Shown here piece by piece: positions 36,226-45,403 of a stretch of DNA of 64,000 nt. Below the pieces are notes generated by a model, which was given only the letters and a program-made list of their open reading frames with translations, made no database searches and had not been told where the DNA came from. Source of the DNA: Erythrobacter dokdonensis DSW-74 (GTDB lineage Bacteria > Pseudomonadota > Alphaproteobacteria > Sphingomonadales > Sphingomonadaceae). The stretch is taken from positions 248,001-312,000 of the forward strand of contig NZ_LZYB01000003.1 of the NCBI RefSeq assembly GCF_001677335.1. Direction: 5' to 3'. The position numbers and the translations under genes were made by a program. Positions within the stretch are counted from its first letter, which is position 1, and every line of letters begins with the position of its first letter.

Positions 36226-37701
36226 TCATGCGCCGACGAACATTCCGTGGAAGCCGATTGGCAGGGCCACATCGGCGCGCCAGCTGGCAACGGGACCTGC
36301 TGCCACGTCTCCCGCGCGGAACAGATGCAACTCGCTTGCCCCCACTTTCAGGTTGAGTGTCGATCCGATGAGCCAGCCATCGCCTTCGCGCGCGCTGTTG
36401 CCGGGGGCGTATTGGAATTCCTCGACCAGCTGGTCCGCGCCGAAATCGAAGGAGTCGCTGCGCCCGCTTTGCCAGTCCCAAGTGGCAATCGCGTGCGGGA
36501 AGGGGCCTTTGCCGTCATAACCGGTGACATGTGCAGTCAGGCGATGCGGCTGCTCGGCGCGCCGGGGATCGCTGACCGGAAATTCGCCAGCCGCCCCCGT
36601 CGCTGCCAGCACCGCCTTGCCATCGGGATAGAGCACGATCTGCTTCAGCATCGCGCGCGGCGGAGCGATATATTCGCCCTGCAGCAGCGCGCTCGCGCTG
36701 CTCTGGCCGAAGGTCGGATCGGCTTCGAGGCAGCCGGCGAAGCGGATCGTGCCATCGGCCTCTTCCCAGCCATCGCCGTAATGGAACGCGCTGAAAGCGG
36801 GCAGTTCGTAAATCCGCCGGCGGCTCAGGTCGTCCTTGGCCACGACCATGACCTGCGTGCCGAGTTCCGGTTGCCAGGCCATCGTCTTGCTGATCGGAAA
36901 GCCGAAGCGGGTTTGCAGCCAGGGTTGCAGCACAATCACGATATGCCGCGCGGTGATGGTGAAATCGTGGAAGTAGCTGGCACGCGGCAGCGGCAGCACG
37001 GCGAAATCGATCAGCCTTCCGTCTGCGCCCAGGTGCCACAGGCCGGTCACCTTGCCATTGCCGCCGAAGTTCCAGACCGAACCATCGGCCTCGATCCGGG
37101 GATGGGCTGAAAAGGGCATGTGGCGCAGATCGTCGCGGAAGGTCTTGATTCCCTCGGTAGCCAGGGTTTCGGGATCGAGCCGGGTGGCCGATCCGCCTTC
37201 CCACAAGGCCAGCAATTCGCCGCCCAGCAGGCGCACATTGGTATTGGCGGCGTTGGCATCGTCATTATTGCCGATGTTCGCGCCCTCCCCGGCAGCTGTG
37301 CCGAACCCCGGCATCACGATCCGGTCAAGCTGCGTTTCCAGCCGTCGCTTGGCCGTGTCGGCAAAGCGCGCGGCGAGGCTGGCGCGGCCATCGGCAATCC
37401 GGAACCGGCGAATCAGCCCGTCGCCATCAAACCAGTGGCCCGCGCTCGATCCGCTGCGCCGGAACTTGGCCGGACCGTTGCGGTACAGGACGCCGGCGAA
37501 GTCCGCAGGGGCCCGGCCCGCAATCGGGGTGAGAGCGCGGGGGGCGATGTCGGCTTCGACATCGGCGACCCCCAAAGTCCAGTCCGCTGGTGCCGCCCCG
37601 GCCAATAGGCGCTCCGGGGTGATGACCGCGCTCGCTGCTGCTGCTGCGAGCAGCGACTGGATGAACTGGCGGCGATCGGCAGAGGCTTGCAGTCTGATCA
37701 T
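36226..37701 (-). CDS. carotenoid oxygenase-family protein with Tat signal
   Basis: 491-aa member of the RPE65/carotenoid cleavage dioxygenase family. A Tat-like leader (DRRQFIQSLLAAAAASA) suggests export. Four iron-ligand histidines can be placed: MPFSAHPRI, YFHDFTI, FSAFHYGDG and the C-terminal IGFHGMFVGA, so the non-haem iron centre looks complete. Substrates may be carotenoids or stilbene/lignin-like phenolics. The ATG at 37701 has AGGAG eight bases upstream. The DUF2141 gene ends 25 bases upstream, so the two are probably co-transcribed. Confidence 0.88.
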   Translation of the reverse strand: MIRLQASADRRQFIQSLLAAAAASAVITPERLLAGAAPADWTLGVADVEADIAPRALTPIAGRAPADFAGVLYRNGPAKFRRSGSSAGHWFDGDGLIRRFRIADGRASLAARFADTAKRRLETQLDRIVMPGFGTAAGEGANIGNNDDANAANTNVRLLGGELLALWEGGSATRLDPETLATEGIKTFRDDLRHMPFSAHPRIEADGSVWNFGGNGKVTGLWHLGADGRLIDFAVLPLPRASYFHDFTITARHIVIVLQPWLQTRFGFPISKTMAWQPELGTQVMVVAKDDLSRRRIYELPAFSAFHYGDGWEEADGTIRFAGCLEADPTFGQSSASALLQGEYIAPPRAMLKQIVLYPDGKAVLAATGAAGEFPVSDPRRAEQPHRLTAHVTGYDGKGPFPHAIATWDWQSGRSDSFDFGADQLVEEFQYAPGNSAREGDGWLIGSTLNLKVGASELHLFRAGDVAAGPVASWRADVALPIGFHGMFVGA

Positions 37702-37726
37702 GCGCCCGGCTCCTGTGTACAGTCGT

Positions 37727-38233
37727 TCAACGGATGGTGATCGTTTGCGCGGTCGGCCCGGCAATGTCGAAGGCGGCGGCCTCCCATGTGGCCGGACCCA
37801 TGTTGCCCACCGCATTGTTGGAGAAGGCAAAAGGCTCGATCGGCATCCCGAAGGGATTGGTATTCATCGCCCCGTCACCGTTGATGTCATGGACGATCTT
37901 GAACCCGTAGCGCCCGTGAAGGACATTGGGGATCGTCGCGGTGGCGGTTTCGCCCATGACCGGAACGGCAATCGCCCTGACGGGTGTGGCGCCGCTGTCA
38001 TAGGATTCCTTGCTGTCGAACAGCACCAGCATGATCTGGCCGGTCGGATTGGCGATCTGGACGAAGTTGATCTCAAGAGTGGTGGTATTGGCCGTCAGAC
38101 CCCCGGTGGCAGGGTCAATCTTGGCAGCGGGCGGCGGCGGCGGCGGAGCGGCATCTTGCGCGGAAAGGCCGGGGGTCTGGATCAGGAGAACAAGGCCAAA
38201 AGCGGCGGCGATCTTCGGGCGGTAACGGGTCAT
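37727..38233 (-). CDS. DUF2141-family secreted protein
   Basis: 168 aa with a signal peptide ending near LSAQDA, then a proline run (PPPPPP), then the DUF2141 domain recognised by HDINGDGAMNTNPFGMP and PFAFSNNAVG. Members are small extracytoplasmic beta-sandwich-like proteins of unknown role. Position directly upstream of the carotenoid-oxygenase gene suggests a joint role in the cell envelope, possibly substrate handling; this is inference. Confidence 0.85.
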   Translation of the reverse strand: MTRYRPKIAAAFGLVLLIQTPGLSAQDAAPPPPPPAAKIDPATGGLTANTTTLEINFVQIANPTGQIMLVLFDSKESYDSGATPVRAIAVPVMGETATATIPNVLHGRYGFKIVHDINGDGAMNTNPFGMPIEPFAFSNNAVGNMGPATWEAAAFDIAGPTAQTITIR

Positions 38234-38655
38234 GGCAGGTCGTCCTTAAATGGCGTTGGTTGATGACTGTCGCTGTCTGAAGTGCTTGGCCTGTCCTCGC
38301 CATCACTGCTTCGCAATCTGCATCGATCCTTCGCGAAACGCTGTGCTTTGCCCGCTCACGCTACGTGAAATGGTCAGGCACTTCGCCAAATGGACGCAAG
38401 GGGCAACCTGGCACAAAGCCAAGCCGCGCTAACGCATGTCCCGCTCAAGGGATGGCGATGGCCAGCAAGATGTCGGGGTATGAAACTTGCGATCCCATCG
38501 GGGTTTGATCGGGAATTCGGCCTGAACGCCGCCCTTCGCCGAACCGGCCACGATCCGCCATTGCCGCGCCCGCCCGCAAGCGGACGTGGTTCCGGCAAGG
38601 AAGGCCGTACAGTTTGCCCGCCACTACGCTGCCTGCGCTGCTTGCGAAGCGGATC
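38234..38655. other. 422-base intergenic region
   Basis: Upstream of the DUF2141 gene and downstream of the dienelactone hydrolase gene (both minus strand). No gene, RNA or strong repeat is seen; it should contain the promoter of the DUF2141/carotenoid oxygenase pair. Confidence 0.5.
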
Positions 38656-39534
38656 CTACCCCAGCGCGCTCTTGTAGAGCGCCAGCAGATCGGCCTCGCC
38701 CGTGGCTGCCGCTGACGCGTTCCAGGCCGGGCTGTCGGACACCATCCAGCCGTGGTCGCCGTCATAGACCCCGATGGTGGCGGTCAGGCCGAGGGTGTCG
38801 GCGACTTCGCGCAGCACCTGCTTGTCGTCGGGCGACTTGGCGTCATCATCCCTGGCGATGGCGACCAGCAGCCCCGCCTTGACCTTGGCGAGCTGCGCGT
38901 GCGGGCTCATCGGATTGCCGGGCCGCACCAGCCCGCCGCCGTGGAAGCTCGCTGCCGCCTTGATCCGTTCCGGCACCGCCGCCGCGCTCCAGATCGTGAA
39001 CGGCCCGCCCATGCAATAGCCTTGCGTGCCGATGCCGCGGGTGGTGTCCACGGCCTCCTGCCGGTCGAGCCAGTCGACGATCGCGGCCGCATCGCGCATG
39101 ATCGCCTCTGCATCGAGCTTGCGCCGCCAGGGGCCGACCTTCTGGAAGCCGCCGTCAGCGATGAAGGCGGCGAAATCGGCGAACTGTTCGCCGGCGACGT
39201 CACGGTAATAGGGGTTCACGACGAGCACGGCGAAACCCTCGCTCGCCAGCTTTCGGGCGATATTGCGCTTGGATTCGCGCACCCCGGCAATGTCGGGCCA
39301 CACGATCACGGCAGGGTGCCTGCCCTTGGAGGGGTGAACGAGGAAGCCGTCCATTGTCCCGTCGGGAGTGGCGAAGCTCACCCCGCGCTCGGTCAGCCCG
39401 GCAGGGGTGCTGGCCTGACCTGCAGTCTCGCCCGAAGCGCAGGCTGCCAGAGCTGCGGCGCCGGTCAGGGCGCCGAAATGGCGACGGCTGATAGTCTGGC
39501 TGGCCCATTCGGCAAGCTTGGTTTCATCGCACAT
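38656..39534 (-). CDS. dienelactone hydrolase family protein, exported
   Basis: 292-aa alpha/beta hydrolase. The leader SRRHFGALTGAAALAACAS combines a Tat twin-arginine motif with a lipobox, so it is probably a periplasmic lipoprotein. The nucleophile elbow GYCMGG has the cysteine typical of dienelactone hydrolases; the aspartate (IARDDDAKS) and histidine (YDGDHGWM) complete the triad. The start is the ATG at 39534; the frame is open far upstream only because it lies opposite the dehydrogenase gene. The natural ester or lactone is unknown. Confidence 0.88.
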   Translation of the reverse strand: MCDETKLAEWASQTISRRHFGALTGAAALAACASGETAGQASTPAGLTERGVSFATPDGTMDGFLVHPSKGRHPAVIVWPDIAGVRESKRNIARKLASEGFAVLVVNPYYRDVAGEQFADFAAFIADGGFQKVGPWRRKLDAEAIMRDAAAIVDWLDRQEAVDTTRGIGTQGYCMGGPFTIWSAAAVPERIKAAASFHGGGLVRPGNPMSPHAQLAKVKAGLLVAIARDDDAKSPDDKQVLREVADTLGLTATIGVYDGDHGWMVSDSPAWNASAAATGEADLLALYKSALG

Positions 39535-39663
39535 TTTCAGGTCTCCAGATGCACTCCACGCCAGTGTGATAGGCGCGACCGGCAGGCATGGACAAGCCCG
39601 CGATGCTGCGGCAACATAAGTTGCAAAAGAAAATGGCCTGAATGGCCACGGGAGAGCGAATTC

Positions 39664-41835
39664 ATGAATGTGAAGCAGTGGGCGTTTGGCGCGGCCTTGT
39701 TGTTGTCGTCGGGGATGCTGGTCAATTGCAGCGGGCTGTTCAGCGGTGCGGACGGCGAAGGCGTCACCGGCGCGATGTTGCTCAGCGCCGATGCCGATAC
39801 CGCGAACTGGATCAGCCACGGGCGGACCTATTCGGAACAACGCTATTCCCCGCTTGACCAGGTCAATCGCGACACCGTGGGCGATCTCGGCCTTGCGTGG
39901 TTTGCCGATATGGACACCGCTCGCGGGCAGGAGGCCACGCCGCTGGTGTTGGACGGCAAGCTCTACCTCACCACAGCATGGAGCAAGGTGAAGGCCTTCG
40001 ACGCGGCGACCGGCGCGAAGCTGTGGGAATACGACCCCGAGGTGCCCGGTGAAACTGCGGTCAAGGCGTGCTGCGATGTCGTGAACCGCGGGCTTGCGAC
40101 TTACGGCGACAAGCTGTTCCTCGGTACACTGGATGGGCGCCTGATCGCACTCGACCGCGAGAGCGGTGCGGTGGCGTGGGAGAAGGTCACGGTCGACCAG
40201 TCCAAGAGCTATACCATCACCGGCGCGCCGCGCGTGATCGATGGCAAGGTGATCATCGGCAATGGCGGGGCCGAATTCGGCGTGCGCGGGTTTGTCGCCG
40301 CATATGACGCCGATGACGGCGAGCAGCTGTGGAAGTTCTATACCGTTCCCGAAGGCGGCGATCCCGAGGATGCACCGGCCTACCTGCAAAAGGCGGCCGA
40401 AACCTGGAACATGGATGTGCTCGGCTCGTCCGATGCGATCGGCGGCGGCGGGACAGTGTGGGATTCGATGGCCTATGACCCGGATCTCGACCTGCTCTAT
40501 ATCGGGGTCGGCAATGGATCGCCGTGGAACCGCGCCTATCGCAGCCCCGGCAAGGACGGGACGGGGGAGGGGGACAACCTCTATCTGTCCAGCATCGTCG
40601 CGGTGCGGCCTTCGACCGGCGAATATGTCTGGCACTACCAGACCACGCCGGGGGAGACGTGGGATTACACCGCCACGCAGCACATCATGCTCGCCGACAT
40701 GGAAATCGACGGTCGCCCACGCAAGGTGCTGATGCAGGCGCCCAAGAACGGCTTCTTCTATGTCATCGACCGCGAGACGGGGCAGTTCATCAGCGCCAAG
40801 CCCTATGTCAGCGTCAACTGGGCGACCGGGATCGACCCCAAGACGGGCCGCCCGATCGAAAATCCCCAAACGCGGGTGGACAAGACCGGCAAGCCGGCAC
40901 TGGTGACCCCCGGCGCGCTGGGCGGGCACAACTGGCACCCGATGGCCTACAGCCCGACCGAAAATCTCGTCTATATCCCGGCCTTCGAGGCAGGGATGAT
41001 GTATGCGCCCGAGGCTGACTGGAAGCCCGACACCGCGCGCGGGTTCAATGTCGGCTTCAACCTTGGCGCAGGCGATGTCCCGGCGGACGAGGGTTTCCGC
41101 AAGCAGGTCGCGGGCACGCTGAAAGGCATGCTGGTGGCTTGGGATCCGGTCGCGCAGAAGCCGCGCTGGACGGTCGAGCATCCCGGCCCGTGGAACGGCG
41201 GCCTGCTGGCGACCGGCGGGGGCCTTGTGTTCCAGGGCACCACGGGCAGCGAATTCAACGCCTATGATGCGGCCAACGGCAAGAAGCTCTGGAGCTTCGC
41301 GGCGCAGACCGGCGTGGTCGCGCCGCCCGTGACCTATACGGTCAATGGCGAGCAATATGTCGCCGTGCTGGCGGGCTGGGGCGGGGCCTATGCCTTGTCG
41401 GTCGACGGCGATCTGATCAAGCGCAAGGCACCGGTGCGCAATATCAGCCGCCTGCTGGTGTTCAAGCTCGGTGGCACCGCCAAGCTGCCGCCCGAACCGG
41501 CGCTGGCCGACTTGCCTCTCGACCCGCCGCCCAGCACCGCCCCGGCTGAGATCATCGCCGTGGGGCAAGCCAAGTACGGACGTTATTGCGCGGTGTGCCA
41601 CGCGCCGGGGGCAGTGGGTTCCACCGTTCTGCCTGACCTGCGCCGCGCCGGATCGCTCGAAAGCGCGCAGGCGTGGAACGCGGTTGTCGAGGGCGGAGCG
41701 CTGAAGGACAACGGCATGGCAAGCTTCGCCGGATCGCTCTCGCAGGAAGAGATCGAAGCGATCCGCGCCTATGTCATCAAGCGCGCCAATGAAGACAAGG
41801 CGCTGGAGGCGGCCAAGAAGGTCGCCCGGCGTTAG
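39664..41835 (+). CDS. PQQ-dependent quinohaemoprotein alcohol dehydrogenase
   Basis: 723-aa periplasmic dehydrogenase oxidising primary alcohols or aldehydes and passing electrons to its own haem. An N-terminal hydrophobic leader is followed by the eight-bladed PQQ propeller with adjacent cysteines KACCDV (136-137) and catalytic Asp334 in ETWDYTATQ. Thr336, two residues on, argues for calcium rather than a lanthanide. A C-terminal cytochrome c domain has CAVCH (642-646) and a candidate axial Met685. It could oxidise alcohols formed by CYP153; no PQQ synthesis genes are in the window. Confidence 0.92.
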   Translation: MNVKQWAFGAALLLSSGMLVNCSGLFSGADGEGVTGAMLLSADADTANWISHGRTYSEQRYSPLDQVNRDTVGDLGLAWFADMDTARGQEATPLVLDGKLYLTTAWSKVKAFDAATGAKLWEYDPEVPGETAVKACCDVVNRGLATYGDKLFLGTLDGRLIALDRESGAVAWEKVTVDQSKSYTITGAPRVIDGKVIIGNGGAEFGVRGFVAAYDADDGEQLWKFYTVPEGGDPEDAPAYLQKAAETWNMDVLGSSDAIGGGGTVWDSMAYDPDLDLLYIGVGNGSPWNRAYRSPGKDGTGEGDNLYLSSIVAVRPSTGEYVWHYQTTPGETWDYTATQHIMLADMEIDGRPRKVLMQAPKNGFFYVIDRETGQFISAKPYVSVNWATGIDPKTGRPIENPQTRVDKTGKPALVTPGALGGHNWHPMAYSPTENLVYIPAFEAGMMYAPEADWKPDTARGFNVGFNLGAGDVPADEGFRKQVAGTLKGMLVAWDPVAQKPRWTVEHPGPWNGGLLATGGGLVFQGTTGSEFNAYDAANGKKLWSFAAQTGVVAPPVTYTVNGEQYVAVLAGWGGAYALSVDGDLIKRKAPVRNISRLLVFKLGGTAKLPPEPALADLPLDPPPSTAPAEIIAVGQAKYGRYCAVCHAPGAVGSTVLPDLRRAGSLESAQAWNAVVEGGALKDNGMASFAGSLSQEEIEAIRAYVIKRANEDKALEAAKKVARR

Positions 41836-42233
41836 ACGCTGAAGAAGTTCAGTTCCAGCAGCACGTTGTTGGGATCGGCGGTGAAGATCTGCTTCAGGCC
41901 GATCGAAGGCACGTCGTTGATCCGGTAATCCGCATCGCGTGCGTCAAGCCGCGCCTTGACCTCCGCGAAATCCCCGCAACGCAGCGCGACATGGTGGATC
42001 GCGCCGGTCTCTGCCCCCGGGGCAACGCCGCGCTCGAACACGCGCGGGCAATCGAGCGAATTGAGGTGCAGGATCGCGTTGCCCGCGGGGTCGTACATCC
42101 AGCGCACCTGTTCGGGCGGCAGCGGCGGCGGGCCGTCGCGCTCCTCCAGATCAAGCAATTCGGCATAGAACCGCGCGGTCTCTGCCAGCCGGTCGGTAAT
42201 GATGTTCACATGGTCGAGGCGCTGGACGATCAT
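41832..42233 (-). CDS. VOC (glyoxalase/bleomycin-resistance) family protein
   Basis: 133-aa metalloprotein-like fold of two beta-alpha-beta-beta-beta modules. Candidate metal ligands are His in RLDHVNI, His in AIHHVAL and Glu in LLELNFF. Specific substrate unknown. The ATG at 42233 was chosen since the conserved module starts there; an upstream start at 42269 adds 12 residues. It overlaps the stop of the alcohol dehydrogenase gene by 4 bases and follows purU by 48 bases. Confidence 0.82.
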   Translation of the reverse strand: MIVQRLDHVNIITDRLAETARFYAELLDLEERDGPPPLPPEQVRWMYDPAGNAILHLNSLDCPRVFERGVAPGAETGAIHHVALRCGDFAEVKARLDARDADYRINDVPSIGLKQIFTADPNNVLLELNFFSV

Positions 42234-42281
42234 GGCGGGCAGGATGCGCCCTGTCTCGCCCTCTGGCAATGGCCAAAGCTC

Positions 42282-43148
42282 TCAGCCTCTGAACACCACC
42301 GTCCGGTTGCCGTTCATCAGCACCCGTTCCTGCGCGAACAGGCGCACGGCTTCGGCCAGCACCCGGCGTTCGATATCGCGCCCCTTGCGCACGAGATCTG
42401 CCGGGCTGTCGGCATGGGTGATCCGTTCGACATCCTGATGGATGATCGGGCCTTCATCGAGATCGGCGGTGACGAAATGCGCGGTCGCGCCGATGATCTT
42501 CACCCCGCGTGCGTGGGCCTGATGATAGGGCCGTGCGCCCTTGAAACCGGGCAGGAAGGAGTGGTGGATATTGATGCAGCGGCCCGCGAAATGCGCGGAC
42601 TGCTCGTCCGAGAATACCTGCATGTAGCGCGCCAGCACCACCAGCTCTGTATCCGTTTCCTCGGCCAGCGTGCGCAATTGTGCTTCGGCGGCGGGCTTGG
42701 TGTCGGGAGTGACGGGGATGTGGTGGAACGGAATATCGCCGATATCGACCCGGATCGCCGTCTCGCGCGGATGGTTGGAGACGATCGCTACCGGATCAAT
42801 CGGCAATTCGCCGGTGCGCCAGCGGTAGATCAGATCGACCAGACAGTGATCGAACTTGCTGACCATGATGATGGTGCGGCGCGGCCGGTCTTCGGCCACC
42901 ATTGCCCACTCCATCGCATATTCGCCCGCCAGCGCGGCGAAATCGGCGCGCAGGGTATCGGCGCTGGTGCCATCGGGATCGAATACCACGCGCATGAAAA
43001 AACGGTCCTCACCGCCATTCCCGGCCCGGTCGTTGAATTGCTGTGCGTCGAGGATGTTGCACCCGCGTTCGAACAGGAAACCGGTGACCCGCGCGGTGAT
43101 GCCGGGCCGGTCTGCGCAGGCGAGGGTGAGAACCAGCGGCGCGGCCAT
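42282..43148 (-). CDS. purU: formyltetrahydrofolate deformylase PurU
   Basis: Hydrolyses 10-formyl-THF to THF and formate. 288 aa with an N-terminal ACT domain ([17 protein letters not shown]) and a formyltransferase-fold catalytic domain containing [14 protein letters not shown] and DEGPIIHQD, which supply the Asn-His-Asp set. Two bases separate its start from the end of the nitronate monooxygenase gene. Formate made here can be used by PurT, encoded two genes upstream. Confidence 0.93.
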   Translation of the reverse strand: MAAPLVLTLACADRPGITARVTGFLFERGCNILDAQQFNDRAGNGGEDRFFMRVVFDPDGTSADTLRADFAALAGEYAMEWAMVAEDRPRRTIIMVSKFDHCLVDLIYRWRTGELPIDPVAIVSNHPRETAIRVDIGDIPFHHIPVTPDTKPAAEAQLRTLAEETDTELVVLARYMQVFSDEQSAHFAGRCINIHHSFLPGFKGARPYHQAHARGVKIIGATAHFVTADLDEGPIIHQDVERITHADSPADLVRKGRDIERRVLAEAVRLFAQERVLMNGNRTVVFRG

Positions 43149-43149
43149 G

Positions 43150-44163
43150 CTATCTTGCCAGCGCCGCCTCGGCCTGGGCCATCAGCTCGGCGATGATTTC
43201 GGCGGCGGGCTCTTCCTTGGTGACCATGCCGACGGACTGGCCCGCCATGACCGAGCCGTTTTCGACATCGCCCTCGATCACCGCGCGGCGCAGGGCACCG
43301 GCCCAGAAGTGTTCGATCTGGAGCTGGGCCTCGCCCATGTCGACCTCGCCCGCATCGAGCAGGGCGGCGACTTCGCGCTGTTTGGTGGTGAATTCCTCGG
43401 TGCCCTTGTTCTTCAATGCGCGCACGGGAATCACCGGAAGGCGCGGGTCGACCTGCACGCTGGCGATGGCCTCGCGGGCGGAGGCGCGGAAAAACGCCTT
43501 CTTGAAATCGGGGTGGGCGATGCTCTCGGTCGCACAGGCGAAACGGGTGCCGAGCTGCACGCCCGCCGCGCCCATTTCGAGGTAGGAGGCAATCGCCTCG
43601 CCCCGGCCGATGCCGCCCGCCACGAAGATCAGGTGTTCGCTCGCGAGCGCAGGCAGGATTTCCTGCGCGAGCACCGAGGTGGAGACAGGGCCGATATGTC
43701 CGCCTGCTTCCATGCCTTCGATCACCAGCGCATCCGCGCCGGAACGCAGCAGCTTCTTGGCGAGCGCCAGGGTGGGAGCAAAGCAGATCACCTTGATGCC
43801 GGAATCGTCGGCCTTGATGGCCTCGACCGAGCCCTTGGGCGGGATGCCGCCTGCCAGCACAACGTGGGTGACGCCATGCTTGCGGCACACCGCGATCAGA
43901 TCGAACAGCGCGGGGTGCATGGTGATGAGGTTGACGCCGAAGGGCTTGGTCGTCAGCGCCTTGGTCGCGGCGATCTCGGTATCGAGCAGTTCAGGCGTCA
44001 TCGCCCCGCAGGCGATCACGCCAAAGCCGCCCGCGTTGGAGATGGCGGCGACGAGGTTGCGCTCGCTCACCCAGCTCATCGCGCCGCACAGGATCGCCGT
44101 CTCGCAGCCGAGGAAGTCGGTGCCGCGCTTCATCAGGGCGGCGGTGTGGGGATAGGTGGTCAT
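43150..44163 (-). CDS. nitronate monooxygenase / NPD-family flavin oxidoreductase
   Basis: 337-aa FMN-dependent TIM-barrel protein. The N-terminal [16 protein letters not shown] and the phosphate-binding region GGFGVIACG fit the 2-nitropropane dioxygenase-like family, with [10 protein letters not shown] in the active-site area. Family members oxidise nitronates or act as NADH:quinone reductases; the sequence alone does not decide. Spacing is 11 bases to purT and 1 base to purU, so all are probably on one transcript. Confidence 0.87.
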   Translation of the reverse strand: MTTYPHTAALMKRGTDFLGCETAILCGAMSWVSERNLVAAISNAGGFGVIACGAMTPELLDTEIAATKALTTKPFGVNLITMHPALFDLIAVCRKHGVTHVVLAGGIPPKGSVEAIKADDSGIKVICFAPTLALAKKLLRSGADALVIEGMEAGGHIGPVSTSVLAQEILPALASEHLIFVAGGIGRGEAIASYLEMGAAGVQLGTRFACATESIAHPDFKKAFFRASAREAIASVQVDPRLPVIPVRALKNKGTEEFTTKQREVAALLDAGEVDMGEAQLQIEHFWAGALRRAVIEGDVENGSVMAGQSVGMVTKEEPAAEIIAELMAQAEAALAR

Positions 44164-44174
44164 GGCGGCGGCGC

Positions 44175-45359
44175 TTAGTCGGTTGTCGGCGAATAGACAA
44201 TCCGCACGGCAGCGGCGGCCTGTTTGGCGAGATCGACGGCAGCGGGCGCGTCGGCGGCACGGGCCAGCGCCACGCCCATTCGGCGGTAGGGCCGGGTGAC
44301 GGGCTTGCCGAAGATCCGCACATCGGTGTCGCCCAGCGCCAGCGCGTCGCCCAGTCCCTCGAAGGCGAAGTCATCGCTCTCGCGGTCGGCGAGGATCACC
44401 GCCGAGGCGGCGGGGCGGGCGGCGATACTCTCGGGAACGGCCAAGCCGAGGATGGCGCGGGCGTGGAGATCGAATTCGGTCAGGTCTTGTGAGGCCAGCG
44501 TCACCATGCCCGTGTCATGCGGGCGGGGGGAGAGTTCGGAGAAGATCACCTCTTCGCCCCTGACAAAGAACTCCACCCCATACAGCCCCCAGCCGCGCCC
44601 GCCGCCTTGCAGCGCCATGACGACCTTGGCGGCCATCTCCTGCGCGCTTGCGAGCGCGGCAGGAGACATGGCGACAGGTTGCCAGCTTTCGCGATAATCG
44701 CCGCGCTCCTGCCGGTGGCCGATCGGCGGGCAGAAGGCGATGCCGTCCTTGTGCCGGATCGTCAGCAGCGTGATCTCGTAGTCGAAAGCGATGAACTGTT
44801 CCAAGATAACCCGCGCCCTGTCGCCGCGCATATTGGCAACAGCGTATTCCCACGCGGCCTCCAGCGCCTCTGGCCCATCGACCTTGCTCTGGCCCTTGCC
44901 CGATGAGGACATCACCGGCTTCATCACTAGCGGGTAGCCGATCCGTTCGGCAATGGTCTGCGCTTCGGCGAAACTCTCCGCATAGCCATATTGCGAGGTC
45001 ACCAGCCCCAGCTCGCCCGCCGCCAAGTCGCGGATCGCATCGCGGTTCATGGTGAGCTGCGCGGCGCGGGCAGAGGGGACGATGGTGAAGCCTTCCTGCT
45101 CCAGCTCGGCCAGCATCTCGGTGCGGATCGCCTCGATCTCGGGGACGATGAGGTCGGGCCTGTGCTTTTCCGCCGCCGCACGCAGCGCCGCGCCATCCAG
45201 CATCGAGAATACCTCGCGCCCGTCCGCCACCTGCATCGCGGGCGCATCGTCATAGGAATCGCAGGCAATAACCCGCGCCCCGAGGCGCTTCGCGGAAATG
45301 ACGAATTCGCGGCCCAGTTCGCCCGAACCGAGCAGCAGGATGGTGGCAATGTGGCTCAT
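44175..45359 (-). CDS. purT: formate-dependent GAR transformylase PurT
   Basis: ATP-grasp enzyme converting glycinamide ribonucleotide to formyl-GAR with formate and ATP. 394 aa, normal length. The pre-ATP-grasp segment LLGSGELGREFV opens the protein; the ATP-binding loop MKPVMSSSGKGQS and the metal site EVIFSELSPRPHDTG follow. The ATG at 45359 gives this start; the frame runs on upstream without conserved sequence. It pairs metabolically with purU in the same run. Confidence 0.94.
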   Translation of the reverse strand: MSHIATILLLGSGELGREFVISAKRLGARVIACDSYDDAPAMQVADGREVFSMLDGAALRAAAEKHRPDLIVPEIEAIRTEMLAELEQEGFTIVPSARAAQLTMNRDAIRDLAAGELGLVTSQYGYAESFAEAQTIAERIGYPLVMKPVMSSSGKGQSKVDGPEALEAAWEYAVANMRGDRARVILEQFIAFDYEITLLTIRHKDGIAFCPPIGHRQERGDYRESWQPVAMSPAALASAQEMAAKVVMALQGGGRGWGLYGVEFFVRGEEVIFSELSPRPHDTGMVTLASQDLTEFDLHARAILGLAVPESIAARPAASAVILADRESDDFAFEGLGDALALGDTDVRIFGKPVTRPYRRMGVALARAADAPAAVDLAKQAAAAVRIVYSPTTD

Positions 45360-45403
45360 GGGGCGAGGGTTTAGCCCGCCGGGCGACCGAGTCCAGTGCG
45401 GCT

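Noticed and set aside
38656..41601. 981-codon minus-strand open frame running from the dienelactone hydrolase gene through the whole alcohol dehydrogenase gene
   Set aside because: Only the part up to 39534 has hydrolase sequence and a signal peptide. The rest is the antisense of a high-GC gene, where stop codons are rare; its composition is unlike a protein.
39664..41835. Lanthanide-dependent alcohol dehydrogenase
   Set aside because: The residue two positions after the catalytic Asp is Thr, not the Asp found in lanthanide enzymes.
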